A stretch of DNA of 64,000 bases from Bacteroidales bacterium (lineage in GTDB: Bacteria > Bacteroidota > Bacteroidia > Bacteroidales > UBA932). The stretch is from NCBI GenBank assembly GCA_017501525.1, contig JAFVWT010000016.1, positions 41,582 through 105,581 of the forward strand. The letters run 5' to 3'. The translations under genes were made by a program, and so were the position numbers. Positions 18,926-28,277 of this stretch are shown piece by piece; position 1 is the stretch's first letter, and each line of letters starts with the position of its first letter. The notes under the pieces are model-generated. The model was given only the letters and a program-made list of their open reading frames with translations. It was not told the origin of the DNA and did not search any database.

Positions 18926-20183
18926 GTTTTTATCTAATGGTAGCCGCTTTGCTTTCAAGCGGAGCAGTTCATCTGTTGCATATTGTGCTGTCCATATTAA
19001 AACGGGGACAAGAAATGAGCCTGAGAGACTTAATGGTTTGGCTCATTTTACCGAACATCTTCTTTTCAAGGGTACTCATTCAAAGAGTTCGTGTGTCATA
19101 AGTTCCAAAATAGAGAAGCTTGGCGGGGAACTGAATGCTTATACCACTAAGGAGGAGACTGTTATTCATGCCACGGTCCTTAAGGAAGACCTTCGGACTG
19201 CGATCTCTTTGTTGGTGGAGCTGGCTTTTCAATGTGTTTTCCCTGCTAAGGAGGTGGAAAAGGAGCGAAGTGTGGTGATTGAAGAAATAAAGTCTTACAA
19301 GGATTCTCCTTCTGAACTTATTTATGACGAGTTTGAAGAGAGAGTCTTCGGTGGTACGGCTTTGAGTGCCCCTGTCTTAGGAACAGCCCTATCTTTGAAA
19401 AGGATTACAAGAGAGGATGTTGAAGATTATTATCATAGAATGTTTGTTCCTGAGAATATGGTTTTTACGGTAGTTGCGGACCTTTCTTGCGAGAGAGTGG
19501 TCTCTATTATTGAAAAGGAACTTGCAAGATATGGTGGAAATATGGGCGTATCTGGGAAATCGGTGGATGTTGATGCCGGTCTTCTTTCTGAGGAATCAGT
19601 AGATGAACAGAAAACCTCTTTTATTGGTGGGGGCTCATTTGAAAGGGAAGTGGGGAAAAAAAGTCATCAGGCTCATTGTATAATTGGTGCGCGTGCATAT
19701 TCATTTTATAGCCCCAAGAGGATTCCTTTGATTTTGCTTGTCAATTATTTGGGTGGTCCTGCTGCCAATTCAAGGTTAAATCTTGTATTGAGGGAAAAGT
19801 ATGCTTTGGTCTATAATGTTGAGGCATCTTATGCTCAATATAGCGATGCCGGAGTGGTGACTTTATATTTTGGATGTGATAAATCTAATGTAAAGCGTTG
19901 TGAGGAGCTTATAATGAAGCAGATATATGATATAATCGAACATCCCCTTTCTGAGAGAAGACTTAAGGAAGCCAAGAAGCAGTTGTTGGGACAGATTGCC
20001 ATATCTTCTGACAATGGTGAGGCTCAGGTCCTATCCATGGGTAAGAGTGAAATGGTTTTTGGTGAGGTTATAGAGATGGAAAAGACAAGAGAGTTATTGG
20101 AAAAGGTTACCTCACAGGAGTTGTCACAAGTGGCAGCCGAAATTTTTGCTCCCGGGAATATTTCGAAACTCTATTATGTGTAG
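18918..20183 (+). CDS. M16 family zinc metallopeptidase (processing-peptidase-like)
   Basis: 421 residues. The inverted zinc motif HxxEH is seen as HFTEH (residues 43-47), with the downstream glutamate region ERSVVIEEIKSYKDSP and the GTALSL..I....V..YY core. The second half is the inactive-type M16 domain (GGPAANSRLNLVLREKYALVYNVEASY), matching the M16B architecture of mitochondrial processing peptidase and B. subtilis YmxG. No signal peptide, so probably cytoplasmic. Substrate unknown. Confidence 0.92.
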   Translation: MSRFLSNGSRFAFKRSSSSVAYCAVHIKTGTRNEPERLNGLAHFTEHLLFKGTHSKSSCVISSKIEKLGGELNAYTTKEETVIHATVLKEDLRTAISLLVELAFQCVFPAKEVEKERSVVIEEIKSYKDSPSELIYDEFEERVFGGTALSAPVLGTALSLKRITREDVEDYYHRMFVPENMVFTVVADLSCERVVSIIEKELARYGGNMGVSGKSVDVDAGLLSEESVDEQKTSFIGGGSFEREVGKKSHQAHCIIGARAYSFYSPKRIPLILLVNYLGGPAANSRLNLVLREKYALVYNVEASYAQYSDAGVVTLYFGCDKSNVKRCEELIMKQIYDIIEHPLSERRLKEAKKQLLGQIAISSDNGEAQVLSMGKSEMVFGEVIEMEKTRELLEKVTSQELSQVAAEIFAPGNISKLYYV

Positions 20184-20300
20184 GCAGATTAAGAAATACT
20201 CTTTCCCGAATTATTATAGAATTTATTGAACATCCATTGTGATAAAAACTTTTCATATAAGTTTTTGAGGAATCAATATAGAATTTTCAATTATTGAGCT

Positions 20301-20900
20301 ATGACATCTGATGAGTTGAAGAAGGCTTTGAGTTATATTTCCAGGGAGACGCATTTGCGGACAAAGTCCTACAGAATGCTCTCTGATGGAGTTCAAGGAG
20401 AATTTCTGCAGGCGTTTTCAATGATGTTGCGCCCTAAGAATATTCTTGAGATAGGTACATTTACGGGGTATGCCACTTTGTCCCTCTCAAGGGGTTTGCG
20501 TTCTGGTGGGGTAATTGATACTATTGAGATAGATGATGAACTGACAGATGTTTTCAGCACCGCTTTCAAGATGGCCGGGCAAGAGTCTATTATTACTCAT
20601 AGTGGGGATGCCAAAGATATTATTCCGACTCTTGACAGGGTTTATGATATCGTCTATATCGATGCCAACAAGAGGGAATATGCTCTCTATTACGATCTTG
20701 TCTTTCCAAAAGTTTCCCATGGAGGGTATATCCTTGTGGATAACGTTATCTGGAGCGGGAAGATTTTTTCTCAAAAAAAACACCTCGATTGGCAAACCGA
20801 GGCGATTATTGCATTTAATGAGAAGATTCACAACGATTCCAGGGTAGAGGTGATTACCTTGCCTATTCGGGACGGACTCTCATTGATCAAGAAACGTTGA
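20301..20900 (+). CDS. SAM-dependent O-methyltransferase, family 3 (TrmR-like)
   Basis: 199 residues. Class I Rossmann methyltransferase motifs: EIGTFTGYATLSLS (SAM loop), DTIEIDDE (acidic ribose-binding residue), YIDANKREYALYYD and GGYILVDNVIWSGKI (metal-dependent catechol O-methyltransferase-like core). Bacterial members include TrmR, which methylates 5-hydroxyuridine at the tRNA wobble position; that assignment is possible here but not shown. The 117-bp upstream gap is AT-rich with no clear promoter. Confidence 0.85.
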   Translation: MTSDELKKALSYISRETHLRTKSYRMLSDGVQGEFLQAFSMMLRPKNILEIGTFTGYATLSLSRGLRSGGVIDTIEIDDELTDVFSTAFKMAGQESIITHSGDAKDIIPTLDRVYDIVYIDANKREYALYYDLVFPKVSHGGYILVDNVIWSGKIFSQKKHLDWQTEAIIAFNEKIHNDSRVEVITLPIRDGLSLIKKR

Positions 20901-20902
20901 TT

Positions 20903-22063
20903 CTATGCAAATGGAATTGCAAAGTTGAGTACATCTTCTTTTGTTATTTTTTCGTTTGAGAGAATAAGTAGTCTTTCAATGACATTTCTCAGCTCCCTGA
21001 TATTTCCACCCCAGGAGTATGCTTGAAGTTCAGCCATAGCGTCATCTTCTATTTTCATAATTGGTTTTCCTGATTCTTTGCAGATCTGTTGCACGAAGTA
21101 ATTGGCAAGAATAGGGATGTCATCTTTTCTTTCGGATAGAGAGGGTACATTTATTACGATTACACTCAACCTGTGGTAGAGGTCTTCTCTAAATGTCCCT
21201 TTGGCAATCTCTTCTCTGAGGTTTTTATTGGTTGCAGCCACCACTCTTACATTGACAGTTATGTCTTTGTCACTTCCTACGCGGGAAAGTTTGCGTTCCT
21301 GAAGCACTCTTAGAACTTTGGCTTGTGCGGCGAGTGACATATCTCCAATTTCGTCGAGGAACAGTGTTCCTCCGTCTGCCTGTTCAAATTTTCCTTTATG
21401 TTGTTTTATAGCTGAGGTAAAGGCCCCTTTTTCGTGTCCAAAGAGTTCACTTTCTATAAGTTCTCCCGGAATAGCAGCGCAATTGACTTCAATGAATGGT
21501 TGCGTCCTTCTCTCACTCTTTTCATGCAACCATCTTGCAACCAATTCTTTACCGGTACCATTCGGACCGGTGACAAGGACTCTTGCATCTGTTGGCGCTA
21601 CTTTGTCAATCATATCTTTGATGCGCAGTATTGGGGCAGATTCTCCTATGATTTCTTGTATTCCTGCAACCTTTTTTTTGAGAATTTTAGTCTCTTTTAC
21701 CAATTTCCCTTTGTCTGTAGCATTTTTCAATGTAATCAGGATGCGGTTTAGATCCAATGGTTTTTGGATAAAATCGTAGGCCCCTTTTTTTATACATTCA
21801 ACGGCTGTATCAATAGAACCATGCCCTGAGATCATAATGACAGGAGATTCTACTCCTTTTTCATTGAATTGTTCCAGGACTTCAATTCCATCTTTGTTGG
21901 GCATTTTTATGTCGCAGAAAATAGCATCAAAATTGCTTGCTGTTGCTATTTCTATTCCTTTGTCCCCATCTTCAGCCAATGCTATTTCGTGTCCTTCAAA
22001 CTCCAGAATTTCTTTTAGTGTATTTCTGATGCTCCTTTCGTCATCAATGATTAAAATCCTCAT
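20903..22063 (-). CDS. NtrC-type response regulator with AAA+ domain but no DNA-binding domain
   Basis: 386 residues. Receiver domain 1-120 with phospho-acceptor Asp51 and the Lys in FIQKPL. Sigma-54-interacting AAA+ domain about 138-376: Walker A GPNGTGKE (166-173), GAFTSA (213-218, in place of GAFTGA), Walker B GGTLFLDEIGD (231-241) and GGNIRELRN (352-360). The protein stops at NFAIPFA, right after the AAA+ lid, so the C-terminal Fis-type helix-turn-helix of NtrC is absent. The same layout is known from the chlamydial AtoC/CtcC regulator. A likely partner is the orphan-looking kinase at 24685-28266. Convergent with the methyltransferase gene; only 2 bp separate the stops. Confidence 0.9.
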   Translation of the reverse strand: MRILIIDDERSIRNTLKEILEFEGHEIALAEDGDKGIEIATASNFDAIFCDIKMPNKDGIEVLEQFNEKGVESPVIMISGHGSIDTAVECIKKGAYDFIQKPLDLNRILITLKNATDKGKLVKETKILKKKVAGIQEIIGESAPILRIKDMIDKVAPTDARVLVTGPNGTGKELVARWLHEKSERRTQPFIEVNCAAIPGELIESELFGHEKGAFTSAIKQHKGKFEQADGGTLFLDEIGDMSLAAQAKVLRVLQERKLSRVGSDKDITVNVRVVAATNKNLREEIAKGTFREDLYHRLSVIVINVPSLSERKDDIPILANYFVQQICKESGKPIMKIEDDAMAELQAYSWGGNIRELRNVIERLLILSNEKITKEDVLNFAIPFA

Positions 22064-22147
22064 TTCCGTATGATATGTTTATGTGTTTACATAATTGAAA
22101 TTATGCAAAGGTACAAAATTTGAACCAAGCTTGTTTTGTGGGGGTGT

Positions 22148-22281
22148 AAAATTCAAAGCAAGCTTTGCATCTTATTCGCTTATTTCGTATTGGGTTTGTT
22201 GCATGCAACAGAAATACGAAAACGCTCATTGCAAAATTCAAAGCATAGCTTTGCATCTTATTCGCTTATTTCGTATTTTTG
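22148..22281 (+). repeat. Promoter-bearing repeat, locus A (upstream of cmk)
   Basis: Two direct copies of a 43-44 bp unit (22148-22190 and 22233-22276) containing the hairpin CAAAGC/GCTTTG and the spacer TTATTCGCTTATTTCG. Between them is the perfect palindrome TGTTGCATGCAACA (22197-22210) followed by GAAATACG and CGCTC. The second copy ends in TATTTTTG and so forms a complete promoter for cmk. Related units occur at 33617, 48284 and 58660. Confidence 0.75.
22250..22281 (+). promoter_or_regulatory. cmk promoter supplied by the repeat
   Basis: -33 TTTG at 22250-22253 (inside the 3' arm of the CAAAGC/GCTTTG hairpin), 20-bp spacer, -7 TATTTTTG at 22274-22281. Only four bases separate the -7 box from the cmk ATG, so the mRNA should be leaderless or nearly so. 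Confidence 0.65.
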
Positions 22282-22285
22282 TAAA

Positions 22286-23005
22286 ATGATATCACCTATA
22301 ATAATTGCGATAGACGGATATTCATCTACCGGAAAGAGTACATTTGCCAAAGAGGTGGCACGTGAGTTAGGGTATATTTATATTGATACAGGTGCACTCT
22401 ATAGGGCGATAACACTTCTGGCTGAGAGGTTTTCTTTGATCTCTCCGGATAATAAAATAGATGAAAAAGGGCTTCGTACTTTGCTATATAGCGAGAGTCG
22501 CCCTCAGATAACCTTTAGGACTATCGGCCCTAATAATCTTTGTCATACATTTATAGCTGAAGAGGATGTTGAAAATGAAATTCGTTCTTTAAAAATTTCA
22601 GACAGAGTCAGTTATATTGCTGCAATCCCTGTTGTAAGGGAGTTTGTCGATCAGATTCTCAGAAAATTGGGTAAAAGTAAGGGTGTGGTAATGGATGGTA
22701 GAGATATTGGAACAGCAGTTTTCCCCGATGCAGAACTGAAGATTTTTATGACGGCATCTGATGAAGTCCGTGCTAAAAGACGTCTGAATGAGATGCTTTC
22801 AAAGGGGGAGGATATCACTTACGACGAGGTTTTGAAAAATCTTAAGGCAAGGGATTATATAGATACGCATCGTGAACACCATCCTTTGACTATGGCTGAG
22901 GATGCTATCCTTTTGGATAATAGTGAGATGACTGTTGCCGATCAATTAGTTTGGATTAAGAATATTCTTGATAAAAGGGACAATGAAGGTATTGGTAGAT
23001 CCTGA
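22286..23005 (+). CDS. cmk: Cytidylate kinase
   Basis: Phosphorylates CMP/dCMP. 239 residues from ATG 22286; the frame is open further upstream only because it runs through repeat DNA. P-loop GYSSTGKST at 11-19, then YIDTGALYRA (CMP-binding), SDRVSYIAAIPVVREFV, VVMDGRDIGTAVFPDAELKIFMTAS and the LID region RAKRR. Normal length. Its 3' end overlaps ispH by 23 bases. Confidence 0.95.
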   Translation: MISPIIIAIDGYSSTGKSTFAKEVARELGYIYIDTGALYRAITLLAERFSLISPDNKIDEKGLRTLLYSESRPQITFRTIGPNNLCHTFIAEEDVENEIRSLKISDRVSYIAAIPVVREFVDQILRKLGKSKGVVMDGRDIGTAVFPDAELKIFMTASDEVRAKRRLNEMLSKGEDITYDEVLKNLKARDYIDTHREHHPLTMAEDAILLDNSEMTVADQLVWIKNILDKRDNEGIGRS

Positions 23006-23876
23006 ATCGGGATGTTGTAACGGAGTTCGGATGGCGATTGAGAAGTCGGAAGAGTTCCTGAAGCAGAGTGGCTCCTTGTACTCTTTAGGGGCCATTGTAC
23101 ATAATGGGGCAGAGATAGCGCGCCTTTCGCAATTGGGGATGGAGACTGTAGGGTATGAAGATTTGCCCTCTCTCTCCGGTAAGACTATCCTGATTAGGGC
23201 ACATGGTGAGCCTCCCTCTACTTATAAGATGATAGAGGAGTTCGGGGTAAAACTCATAGATTGTACATGTCCTGTTGTGTTGGCACTTCAGAAAAAGATA
23301 GCAAAGAAGTATTCAGAAATTGCTCCTCGTGGGGGCAAAATATTGATTTTCGGTAAAATAGGTCATGCAGAGGTTAATGGTCTGGTCGGGCAGGTCGCTG
23401 GAGATGCGTGTGTGATCTCTTCTTTGGATGATCTTAAGGCTTTGATAATGTCGGGTGAAATTGATTTGGATAAAGAGTTGGCACTATTCTCCCAAACAAC
23501 TAAGGATCCTGCTCATTATCAAGAGATTTGTGATTATTTGAGGGGACGGATTCCTGCTGAGAGTCTCTCTATTTACAATACCATTTGTGCTCAGGTCTCT
23601 TCGCGTCATAAAAAACTTGAAAAGTTTGCTTCGGAGTGTTCGGTCCTCTATTTTGTTTGTGGGAAAGAGAGCTCCAACGGGAGAGTTTTGTACGATTCGT
23701 GTAAGAGAGTCAATCCCCGTTCTTATAAAATCGAGGGGGTAGAGGATATCAATTTGTCAGATATTGATGATAATGATATTGTGGGAATTTGTGGAGCTGC
23801 TTCGACTACCCGATGGCAATTGGAGAGGGTAGCCGACTTTATAACCCGCTCTAAGGGTGACTCTTCAAACTACTGA
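22983..23876 (+). CDS. ispH: 4-hydroxy-3-methylbut-2-enyl diphosphate reductase IspH
   Basis: Last enzyme of the MEP isoprenoid pathway, an iron-sulfur protein. 297 residues. The three cluster cysteines are visible in GCCNGV near the N-terminus, DCTCPVV (about 96) and TICAQVSSRH (about 200). Substrate-binding motifs include IVHNGAEI, RAHGEPP, GKIGHAEVNGLVGQ, SQTT and ESSNG. Start chosen at ATG 22983, giving the canonical MKVLVDPESGCC beginning; it overlaps the end of cmk in another frame. Confidence 0.94.
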   Translation: MKVLVDPESGCCNGVRMAIEKSEEFLKQSGSLYSLGAIVHNGAEIARLSQLGMETVGYEDLPSLSGKTILIRAHGEPPSTYKMIEEFGVKLIDCTCPVVLALQKKIAKKYSEIAPRGGKILIFGKIGHAEVNGLVGQVAGDACVISSLDDLKALIMSGEIDLDKELALFSQTTKDPAHYQEICDYLRGRIPAESLSIYNTICAQVSSRHKKLEKFASECSVLYFVCGKESSNGRVLYDSCKRVNPRSYKIEGVEDINLSDIDDNDIVGICGAASTTRWQLERVADFITRSKGDSSNY

Positions 23877-24002
23877 AAGTGATGATAGTGTGTCAGAAAG
23901 AGAGAGGGTAAAGAGGGTTTCATATATCTCTGAAAGTTTTGAATCTCTTATCTTATTGATTTATTAAGTGTGTAATTTGTAGAAGTTTCCCTAAATTATT
24001 TA

Positions 24003-24010
24003 TATCTTTG
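24003..24010 (+). promoter_or_regulatory. efp promoter, -7 box
   Basis: TATCTTTG matches TAnnTTTG, 48 bp before the start codon. A TTTG at 23976-23979 is a possible -33, with a slightly long 23-bp spacer. Confidence 0.5.
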
Positions 24011-24058
24011 CAGCTTATTGGATTTAAACAATATTGATTAATATTTAAATATAATTAT

Positions 24059-24625
24059 ATGGCAACAACAGCAGATTTTAAAAACGGACTTTATTTTAAT
24101 TATGATGGAAAACCGGTATCGATTATCTGGTTCCAGCATGTTAAACCCGGAAAAGGCCCTGCATTTGTTAAAACCAAATTGCGTAACCTTGAGAACGGAA
24201 AAATCCTTGACAGAACTTTCACTGCAGGTGAAAAAATTGAATTGATCAATGTGGAAAGAAGACCTTATCAGTATCTATATAAAGACGATATGGGTTTTAA
24301 CTTTATGCATAACGAGACTTTTGAGCAAGTTAGCATTATGCCCGAAATGGTGGAAAATGCAGACCTTATGAAAGAGGGTCAGAATGTTGAAATGATGTTC
24401 CTTGCTGACGAAGAAAAATGTCTCACTTGCGAACTTCCTACTTATGTTGAATTGGAAGTGACTTACACTGAGCCGGCTGTTAAAGGTGACACAGCTTCTA
24501 CAAATGCCCAAAAATCTGCAACATTGGAGACAGGTGCAGAAATTATGGTTCCTTTGTTCATCAACATAGGCGACAAGATTCGTGTAAATACTACTGACCG
24601 TTCTTATGGTGAGCGTGTAAGATAG
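24059..24625 (+). CDS. efp: Elongation factor P
   Basis: Relieves ribosome stalling at polyproline. 188 residues with the KOW-like N-terminal domain; the modification-site loop reads VKPGKGPAFVK, so Lys32 takes the place of E. coli Lys34. The C-terminal OB domain ends in GDKIRVNT.DRSYGERV, the family's signature. No epmA/epmB genes are in the window, so its modification state is unknown. Followed by a bidirectional terminator. Confidence 0.97.
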   Translation: MATTADFKNGLYFNYDGKPVSIIWFQHVKPGKGPAFVKTKLRNLENGKILDRTFTAGEKIELINVERRPYQYLYKDDMGFNFMHNETFEQVSIMPEMVENADLMKEGQNVEMMFLADEEKCLTCELPTYVELEVTYTEPAVKGDTASTNAQKSATLETGAEIMVPLFINIGDKIRVNTTDRSYGERVR

Positions 24626-24661
24626 TACCTGCACTGTAGAAATTTGAATAGTATAATAGAT

Positions 24662-24694
24662 GGGTGAGTTTCTTATTTGGGGACTCACCCGTTT
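24662..24694. terminator. Bidirectional terminator between efp and the sensor kinase
   Basis: GGGTGAGT (24662-24669) pairs with ACTCACCC (24683-24690), followed by GTTTTC. The right arm overlaps the kinase stop codon (24685-24687), so the hairpin can serve both converging genes. Confidence 0.7.
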
Positions 24695-27600
24695 TCTTTA
24701 TGGAACGGGAGGGTTATGATAAAATTGGCTCCTCCGTATTTTGCAGATTTTTCATATCTGATAGTTCCGTGGTTCTCGGTAATTATGTTTTTACAAATAG
24801 CAAGTCCCAATCCTGTTCCTGAGGTTTTGGTGGTAAAATTGGGTGTAAAGAGTTTATGCAGGTTCTCATCTGATACTCCGGAACCACTGTCTTCAACATC
24901 TATTCTGATATTTCTGTCATCCTGGTAAGAGAGTGTGATGGATATTTTCTCGCCGCTTATGTCATCCATCGCTTGTACTGCATTGGAAATCAGATTGACA
25001 AATACTCTGGTAATCTGACCTTTTCTTGCCATGCAGGTTACCTTGCCCACTTTGTTGTCAAATATGAATTCAATGCTGTCGTTGTTATTGTCAAATAATG
25101 CTATCTGTTTTATCAGAATATCTGTAATGTCTATCGGCTCAATATCTTCAACATAGAATTTTGCAAAACTTGAGAATTCGTTGGCAGTATTGGAAAGAAT
25201 GTCAATCTGTTCAAGTAGGGATTGGCTTACAGTATTGAATTTCTCTTCCCAATTTCCTACTCCGCTTTGTTTCATCCTTATCAAATGCTGGATGCTCAAG
25301 CGCATTGGTGTGAGAGGATTTTTGATTTCATGGGCTATTTGTCGTGCCATTTCACTCCATGCGTGCTCTCTCTCTCTTCTGGCCAGTTCTTTGGTACTCC
25401 TCTCCAAATCGTCAATCATTTGGTTGTAGTTTTTTACCAGTAGTCCCAATTCATCTTTCCCTTTGTAATCGATGTGTTCGATTTTTTGATTGATTCCTAA
25501 CTCTTCCATACTCTTACTGATGGTCTGCAATGGCCTTGAGATAGAGTTGGCAACAGCCAAACTGATGAGCATCGCTCCAATAATAAGTAGAATATACAGA
25601 TTTATAATACCGGCAATTATGGTCTGTGCATCGTATTTGAATCCCGAATCAGAGACAAAGTAGGGAATGTTTGCTATTGCCAGAAGTGTCCCTTTTTCGT
25701 TATAGATTGGGGTGTAAAGGGAGTAATATTCCAGTTCAGAGATATTCTCTTCCTGAATGGAGTGCATCTTTTTCTTGAAGATAAGATCCTGGTATGCCTC
25801 CGGATTCATCCTGGTACTTACAAGATATTCATTGAATACAATTGGCTTTGTGGAACGGATAAGTCTTCCTTTGTGGTCAAATAGGTTGATGTCTACCATC
25901 ATTCCTTGTGAAGTAAGGTCCATTGCATGGAACATTTCCACTGTATTGAGTTCGTTGTACTTTTCGGAGTTTTGCGCCATCTTTGATAGGGAACTTTGAA
26001 CGGATACAAGTTTTTCTTCCATAAGAATTCTATTGTTCTCAGTCATGTATCTATAGATGAAAACTACACTTGCAAAAGCCATAAAGATGAGGGCCAGTAG
26101 CAATAATATTGATACAAGGATGGTGATTTTCATCCTCAGCGAACCTTTTGACTTAATGATGAATGTATTGCCTTTTTTCTTCCTGAATACCCTTGATGTC
26201 CCCATTATGATTAGGGCATACAAAAGGAATATATATGAGAAGAAGATCAGGTTCTGAGTGAAGTGACGGCTAGGACGACTTATGACTATCATGTTGTCGT
26301 TCAGGTACTTGTTGAAGAAAAGAATGTTATTCTCCACATTTGTGTGCGAGAAACCAAGTTTGATGTTATTGAGGTTGTAGCTTACAGCAAAGTTGAAGTT
26401 TCCGTTGTGGGTGGTAAGCTGTCCTTGATAATATTTCGCATAGGAGTAAGGGAATGGTATATGTACTCTGTTCTGGTCATCATTGTTTATAAGGAGGGAT
26501 GGGTATCCGCTGTCATTTCTTCCATCTTTTGAGTCGAGTTCGATGTAGAGGTTGTATCTGATGCCTCCCCGTATTATTGTGAATGCTCCTAAATAACTGA
26601 TATTATCCCTGAAATAATCAAGGTAGTAGAATGCAGAGGATTGTGTCAGTGGTATACCATATTTACTTATTAGCGTATGATAGTGGTTGTAGCAGTTTAC
26701 CGGTTTTGCGGAGTTCTCCGTTATGATTCTGTCCTGTTCCCCGCAAACTGTTATTTTCATGTCGTATTTTGTGAAAATATTCCAGAAGTAATTCTCCGCA
26801 AGACGGTTGAGAATCATCTCTTCGGTATTCCTTATCCCTATAAGTGCTTTGATAAGAGGGTCTTTGATTATCGCTTTTTCAATGGTCTGGAGCTGTATTT
26901 CGAGATTCATGTCCCTCTCAAGGACTAATCTTCCAGTCATTGTACGTATGGTATTGCACTCTTTTTCAAATCCTTTTGAAATAGTTGTTGCAACAGTGTA
27001 TAGTGTTGTTATGAAGATGTATATGAGGATATATTTGGATTGGAAGATGATGGATCCTTTGCTTTTTGTTGTAGTGGAGATGACTATATATAAAAGGAGT
27101 AGCAGTGCCAGAAATAGCAATGCGTAGAGAATATATACAATTATGGAGTAGATACTGATCTGATTTATTCTGGTCAGGTTCAACACAATTGTAGAGTTCA
27201 TTATGATGGATCTGAGGGTAAGATGTATATATACCCCAAGAGATATTATAAGTCCTATAAGGGACCAGGTCTTCAATTTAAAACTGACTCCGGAAGAACT
27301 TAGTATGTTTCTTATGATACTTTTTCTACAGATGAATAATGCTAATATGTATATAAAAATGTAGAAATGGAAGTTCATCATTATTGCCAAGGAATTGAAT
27401 ATTTTGCCGTCAGCATAGAGCATAGGGGAAAATATGTCTTTGATCGGTGGCATTATATATGTGACGTAGAGAGAGGCTATTGCAAGAATTGTGATTCCTA
27501 TCAGGGAGGCGATGAATGTATTTTTGTTTTTGTTCTGTGAAAGATTGATCAATATTGTGAAGATTGCAAGGATAAATGCAATCCATCTGAGAATCATCTT

Positions 27601-28266
27601 TCCAGACTTGTTGTAAAGGGGATTTACTTCCACTACAGAGAAAAATGCTTCTCCGTTAAGGGAATGGACTACATTGGAGTTGTCAATGTAAAGAGGTACC
27701 GTTGTAAAGTTGTTATCAAGATTCAGATATGGACTATTGGAGTTCTGCAACAGAGAATTCTCTGTGATATATTGTGTTTTAATAAGGATTCCGGCAATTA
27801 TCTTGATATTTCCCCGCCTCTGAATTTTGACAATATACCAGGATGGACCGAGGTTGACATATTGTATATCTTCTTGCAGGTATGCCAGAGGGGTATTGTA
27901 TATATTTGTATTGTTCAGGTCGTGGATTCTGTACCAGAATGGGGTGATGTCTACATCGTCATTGCTGATAGGGAAGAGATTTGCCCAACTTTGCAATGTG
28001 TCAGCCACATATCTATAGATGACCATGTCTTCGGGAAAGTTCTTGATATCGAGCCAGTGGTCTTCCGGTATGTTGAATGCTTTCTCAATATGTTTGTCCA
28101 ATATCCTTTCCCTGTGGTGGAGATTCTTCTCCATCCTTTTTGCGTTTCTGGATACTGAATTTGGGGAAATATGTAAAAAGGAAACAATTAGACATATTGT
28201 GGCGGCACTCCATAATAGAAGAGTTATGTTTTTCCGTAATAGCCCCTTTAACCTGCTTATCTGCAT
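24685..28266 (-). CDS. Large multi-pass sensor histidine kinase (NtrY-like)
   Basis: 1193 residues, about twice the usual length. Layout: one TM near the N-terminus (about 14-32), an extracytoplasmic region to about 225, a cluster of roughly six TM helices (about 225-430), a second long extracytoplasmic region, TM segments near 670-690 and 715-740, another sensor stretch, a TM near 895, a HAMP-type linker, then the catalytic core. The HisKA motif ARQIAHEIKNPLTPMRLS has His979. The HATPase domain has NLISNAVQAM (N box), DSGSGV (G1) and GTGLGLAICKNI (G2). NPLTPM is typical of NtrY/AtoS kinases that pair with sigma-54 regulators. Starts 11 bp after rlmH. Confidence 0.9.
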   Translation of the reverse strand: MQISRLKGLLRKNITLLLWSAATICLIVSFLHISPNSVSRNAKRMEKNLHHRERILDKHIEKAFNIPEDHWLDIKNFPEDMVIYRYVADTLQSWANLFPISNDDVDITPFWYRIHDLNNTNIYNTPLAYLQEDIQYVNLGPSWYIVKIQRRGNIKIIAGILIKTQYITENSLLQNSNSPYLNLDNNFTTVPLYIDNSNVVHSLNGEAFFSVVEVNPLYNKSGKMILRWIAFILAIFTILINLSQNKNKNTFIASLIGITILAIASLYVTYIMPPIKDIFSPMLYADGKIFNSLAIMMNFHFYIFIYILALFICRKSIIRNILSSSGVSFKLKTWSLIGLIISLGVYIHLTLRSIIMNSTIVLNLTRINQISIYSIIVYILYALLFLALLLLLYIVISTTTKSKGSIIFQSKYILIYIFITTLYTVATTISKGFEKECNTIRTMTGRLVLERDMNLEIQLQTIEKAIIKDPLIKALIGIRNTEEMILNRLAENYFWNIFTKYDMKITVCGEQDRIITENSAKPVNCYNHYHTLISKYGIPLTQSSAFYYLDYFRDNISYLGAFTIIRGGIRYNLYIELDSKDGRNDSGYPSLLINNDDQNRVHIPFPYSYAKYYQGQLTTHNGNFNFAVSYNLNNIKLGFSHTNVENNILFFNKYLNDNMIVISRPSRHFTQNLIFFSYIFLLYALIIMGTSRVFRKKKGNTFIIKSKGSLRMKITILVSILLLLALIFMAFASVVFIYRYMTENNRILMEEKLVSVQSSLSKMAQNSEKYNELNTVEMFHAMDLTSQGMMVDINLFDHKGRLIRSTKPIVFNEYLVSTRMNPEAYQDLIFKKKMHSIQEENISELEYYSLYTPIYNEKGTLLAIANIPYFVSDSGFKYDAQTIIAGIINLYILLIIGAMLISLAVANSISRPLQTISKSMEELGINQKIEHIDYKGKDELGLLVKNYNQMIDDLERSTKELARREREHAWSEMARQIAHEIKNPLTPMRLSIQHLIRMKQSGVGNWEEKFNTVSQSLLEQIDILSNTANEFSSFAKFYVEDIEPIDITDILIKQIALFDNNNDSIEFIFDNKVGKVTCMARKGQITRVFVNLISNAVQAMDDISGEKISITLSYQDDRNIRIDVEDSGSGVSDENLHKLFTPNFTTKTSGTGLGLAICKNIITENHGTIRYEKSAKYGGANFIITLPFHKENG

Positions 28267-28277
28267 ATTGTTGCTTT

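Noticed and set aside
22136-22285. 50-residue N-terminal extension of Cmk
   Set aside because: The stretch is repeat DNA containing the promoter; the P-loop lies 11 residues after ATG 22286, as in the family.
20184-24058. Sigma-54 promoters (TGGCAC-N5-TTGC) as targets of the regulator
   Set aside because: No convincing match was seen in the intergenic gaps of the window.
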